Part shown: positions 61,688 through 64,000 of the stretch, piece after piece
Layout of the letters: each line of letters begins with the position of its first letter
Numbering within the stretch: the first letter of the stretch is position 1
Position numbers and translations under genes: made by a program
Assembly: GCF_018122595.1 (NCBI RefSeq)
Contig: NZ_JAGRQH010000002.1
Location: 434,001-498,000, forward strand
DNA from: Neokomagataea anthophila
Lineage (GTDB): Bacteria > Pseudomonadota > Alphaproteobacteria > Acetobacterales > Acetobacteraceae
Direction of reading: 5' to 3'
DNA length: 64,000 nucleotides
Notes under the pieces: model-generated
Told to the model about the DNA's origin: nothing
What the model saw: the letters and a program-made list of their open reading frames with translations, nothing else
Databases searched by the model: none

Positions 61688-62032
61688 TCACGCCTGCACA
61701 TACACCCACGCAGCCTTGCCAGAGCGCAGCGCCACTTCTACCCGCTTATAATCCGACACTTCATACGCATCAGCCGCTGCAAGTTCTTCGGCTGAAATGG
61801 CAAAAACCATGCCTTCAACCGTATCATCTGCCTTGCCCGTCGGCACCACCACCGGATGAAAACGCTGCCCACTGGCCCGCAGAACCTCCGGGTCCGTAAT
61901 TTCAACAAAATCCTTCCGGTAGCCCACCATGGCGTCTTGTTCACCACCTAATAAACGCCCGAAAGAAGACTGCTGAACGCTCTCTAACTGCAATGTTCCG
62001 TATGAGAACAACAAAATATCGCGGTTACTCAT
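61688..62032 (-). CDS. Gamma-glutamylcyclotransferase-like (AIG2/GGCT) protein
   Basis: A 114-residue single-domain protein of the GGCT/AIG2 fold. The substrate loop LLFSYGTLQLESVQ begins the domain, with GMVFAISAEELAAADAYE carrying the catalytic Glu, then YKRVEVAL. The family releases 5-oxoproline from gamma-glutamyl compounds. Glutathione is made in this cell (gshA at 35 kb), but the substrate is not proven. ATG at 62032 is used (AGGAAA upstream); TTG at 62035 is dismissed. Confidence 0.85.
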   Translation of the reverse strand: MSNRDILLFSYGTLQLESVQQSSFGRLLGGEQDAMVGYRKDFVEITDPEVLRASGQRFHPVVVPTGKADDTVEGMVFAISAEELAAADAYEVSDYKRVEVALRSGKAAWVYVQA

Positions 62033-62062
62033 CAATGATCTTTCCTATTCTTCTTGAGGGTA

Positions 62063-62962
62063 TCATGGCGCGATATTACGCCCCATCGCATCAGACAAAG
62101 TGCGTCCCTCCAGGGTTTTCCATTCGGTCCAACCATTTGCAGAGCGCCCGAAAACATAAATTGCAGCCGTGCTGGGGGAACTGAACAAAACATCCTTCTC
62201 AAAAATGAGCTTGGCGCCCTCAACGCGCAAATCACCATCTTCAACCATTTGGCGGCGTTTCTCGCTTTTAGCTGTTTGGGAAAATGTTTCCGTCGAAACA
62301 GTTCGCCCATAAGACCCTTTCCGAACAACAACACCCTCGTCAGTATACTGCGCGCGAGCATGCACACCATCCGCTTCAAGTATTAACTCGATATTGGAAA
62401 CCGTTTTAACTTGTGGCTCTAAAGCAACCTCTATCTCCGATTTATCTTCTTTTTCCAAAAGCGGCTTAAAGATAGGAAACCCCAAAGTTGTAAACAAAAT
62501 ATCTACCGTATCAAAAATCTCTCGGCACTCAGCCTCCATCGGGGATGGTGTATGCGGCTTACTGCCTGCGTTCCCATTCTCAAGCTTAAACCGATCGGCG
62601 CTCTTGGCACGTTGTATAGACAACCATTCAAGGAAATAGGCGTGGGTGACCGTAAGGCTACGCGTCAGAGAAATAGATACTAATGCACGGTCCCAAAAAT
62701 CTTTTTTTTCATTATGTTGTTTAAGACGAGAACCTATATTTCCACTTTGCCCAATATAAGCGTTTTCAGTTCCCGTTTCGTCATTGCTTCCAAAAAGAAC
62801 ATAGAAACCAACATGATCAGCTTCTGGCATCGACAAGAAAGCGTTTAATTGTACGCGCGGAATCTCAAACACTTGAACAATTCTTGTCGTTATCGAAGAA
62901 ACCCGAATACCTTGGGGGTCACCCGATGGCAAAAATATCTGTATTGTTTGCGGATACGTCAT
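62063..62962 (-). CDS. GIY-YIG nuclease domain protein with C-terminal DUF4357
   Basis: A 299-residue protein. Residues about 50-135 form a GIY-YIG-type nuclease domain (GFYVLFG, AYIGQSGNIGSRLKQH, and a Glu in YFLEWLSIQRA). The C-terminal 50 residues carry DUF4357 (ANGWTEWKTLEGRTLSDA). The family often lies near mobile or defence genes, but none is adjacent here. Base composition is clearly AT-richer than argH and gluQ, pointing to transfer. AAGG lies about 8 bp before the ATG. The DNA target is unknown. Confidence 0.8.
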   Translation of the reverse strand: MTYPQTIQIFLPSGDPQGIRVSSITTRIVQVFEIPRVQLNAFLSMPEADHVGFYVLFGSNDETGTENAYIGQSGNIGSRLKQHNEKKDFWDRALVSISLTRSLTVTHAYFLEWLSIQRAKSADRFKLENGNAGSKPHTPSPMEAECREIFDTVDILFTTLGFPIFKPLLEKEDKSEIEVALEPQVKTVSNIELILEADGVHARAQYTDEGVVVRKGSYGRTVSTETFSQTAKSEKRRQMVEDGDLRVEGAKLIFEKDVLFSSPSTAAIYVFGRSANGWTEWKTLEGRTLSDAMGRNIAP

Positions 62963-63033
62963 TCAATAACCTTGGCACATCAAAGTTCGAAAGCATAGCA
63001 GCCGAGGGCGGGCCATTTATCACGATACACTAC

Positions 63034-63900
63034 TCAATCTCTTGCACACCTTCCAAAAGAAACCCTGACATTATCCCCCAAAACACACCTAACATGCGGA
63101 TGCGCCAAAACAGCTTCGGCGGACCACCCCTCCGCCCGTAATACGCGCACCCCCATTGCACCATCGCGCTTGGACAGCTTGCGCCCGTCCGTTTCCATAA
63201 TGAGCGCATGATGGGCATATTCTGGCTCCGGCCAGCCCATCAACACCTGCAACACCCGATGCACGGATGTCACCGCGAACATATCCATGCCGCGCGTCAC
63301 CCGGTTAATGCCCAACAGCGCATCATCATGCGTCACACAAAGATGGTACGATACGCCCGTATCTCGCCGCGCTAAGACCACATCCCCAAACGCCGCTGCC
63401 TGCCCCATAATGCGCCCGCGCCCATACTCCCACCAGCCCGGCTCTTCCTGCACGACATCCAGCGCGCGCTGCATATCCAAACGCCACACGACAGAGTCGC
63501 CCGCAGCATCATAACAGCGCCCACGGCACGAACCCGCGTAATACACACTCCCATCCGGCGCATACCGCCCGCCCGATGCCGCACGAATTTCAGCCCTCGT
63601 GCAACGGCACGGATACAACAAGCCCCGCTCACGCAGCTGCGCCAATACTGCGTGATATTCATGCTTATGCTCAGACTGGCGGCGCACCGCGCCCTGTGGC
63701 CACAAACCCAACCAGCGCAAATCTTCTTCCAAAGCCACAGAAAACAAGGGCCGACAGCGCATTTGATCACAATCCTCAATGCGCACATGATACGCACCAC
63801 CACACGCCATCTGTTGTGCATGAAGCGCCGAAGCCACATGCCCCAAATGCAGATATCCCGTTGGGCTCGGAGCGAAACGTGTTCGAAAAGAAAGCGTCAT
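63034..63900 (-). CDS. gluQ: Glutamyl-Q tRNA(Asp) synthetase
   Basis: A 288-residue truncated glutamyl-tRNA synthetase homologue that attaches Glu to queuosine at position 34 of tRNA-Asp. The class I HIGH-type motif is FAPSPTGYLHLGHVASAL and the KMSKS-type loop is KLSKRDGA. The zinc site shows YPCRCTRAE and CRGRC. There is no anticodon-binding domain, as expected. ATG at 63900 (MTLSFRTRFAPSPTG) is chosen; TTG at 63927 is less likely. The last 100 bp of the window hold no gene I can support. Confidence 0.93.
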   Translation of the reverse strand: MTLSFRTRFAPSPTGYLHLGHVASALHAQQMACGGAYHVRIEDCDQMRCRPLFSVALEEDLRWLGLWPQGAVRRQSEHKHEYHAVLAQLRERGLLYPCRCTRAEIRAASGGRYAPDGSVYYAGSCRGRCYDAAGDSVVWRLDMQRALDVVQEEPGWWEYGRGRIMGQAAAFGDVVLARRDTGVSYHLCVTHDDALLGINRVTRGMDMFAVTSVHRVLQVLMGWPEPEYAHHALIMETDGRKLSKRDGAMGVRVLRAEGWSAEAVLAHPHVRCVLGDNVRVSFGRCARD

Positions 63901-64000
63901 GAAGGTTTCATCTGAGAGTTCTTGCAATCACGATATTTTACTGGAATAGTCTTCCGCGAAGTAGCCGACGACGCGTGACTATCCGGCGTTTGGTATCATA

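Overview
The window looks like chromosomal DNA of an acetic acid bacterium (Acetobacteraceae, Gluconobacter/Neokomagataea/Asaia type). The best pointer is a short-chain dehydrogenase at 52466-53233 whose sequence closely matches, from memory, the Gluconobacter gluconate 5-dehydrogenase. Supporting it are two tandem sugar:proton symporters, an MbfA-type iron exporter, a plant-type GshA and gene orders known from alphaproteobacteria (rsmE-gshA next to ubiA; argH-lptM; yfgM-bamB-der; dnaQ-coaE-aroE). By eye the GC content is moderate (50s) with dips in a few polysaccharide genes. The + strand is C-rich over G throughout, regardless of gene direction, so the window seems to lie in one replichore. 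I see no rRNA, tRNA, CRISPR array, prophage or insertion sequence.

Layout. 1-6.2 kb: cation efflux, ClC chloride transport, and a siderophore receptor with a Fur-box-like site followed by a DUF4198 protein. 6.2-15.7 kb: class A acid phosphatase, a large YfhO-like membrane protein, a SelW-like protein, a WD40/CobW GTPase pair, an O-antigen-ligase-like protein, an aldo/keto reductase and a glycosyltransferase. 15.9-22.1 kb: mtnA, a DUF2272 lipoprotein, a rhodanese, a cysteine synthase homologue and a two-component system. 22.2-28.9 kb: two GT2 enzymes (one GlfT2-like), then a translationally coupled lipid A/Kdo operon that begins with a DUF374-KdtA fusion.

29-43.4 kb: a conserved hypothetical, the LpoA-like/RsmI divergent pair, an amino-acid permease, the rsmE-gshA-mbfA-lolA operon, ubiA with a methyltransferase, an efflux MFS and two sugar porters. 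43.6-47.1 kb: yfgM-bamB-der. 47-54.7 kb: two small exported proteins, a glycosyltransferase-asparagine synthetase-dihydroorotase operon, gno, a VOC protein behind a highly structured leader, and a deleted gno-like relic. 54.4-64 kb: a GT9-dnaQ-coaE-aroE-formylglutamate hydrolase cluster, two Tat-type TlpA thioredoxins, argH-lptM, a GGCT, a GIY-YIG/DUF4357 protein and GluQRS.

Functionally the window is dominated by envelope building (LPS core and lipid A, surface polysaccharide, Bam/Lol/Lpt parts), metal and redox handling (iron, glutathione, thioredoxins) and sugar metabolism. The most unusual signals are the structured leader before the VOC gene, the gno relic, the DUF374-KdtA fusion, the inverted repeats upstream of the sugar porters, and the Pro/Met-rich sensor domain of the histidine kinase.
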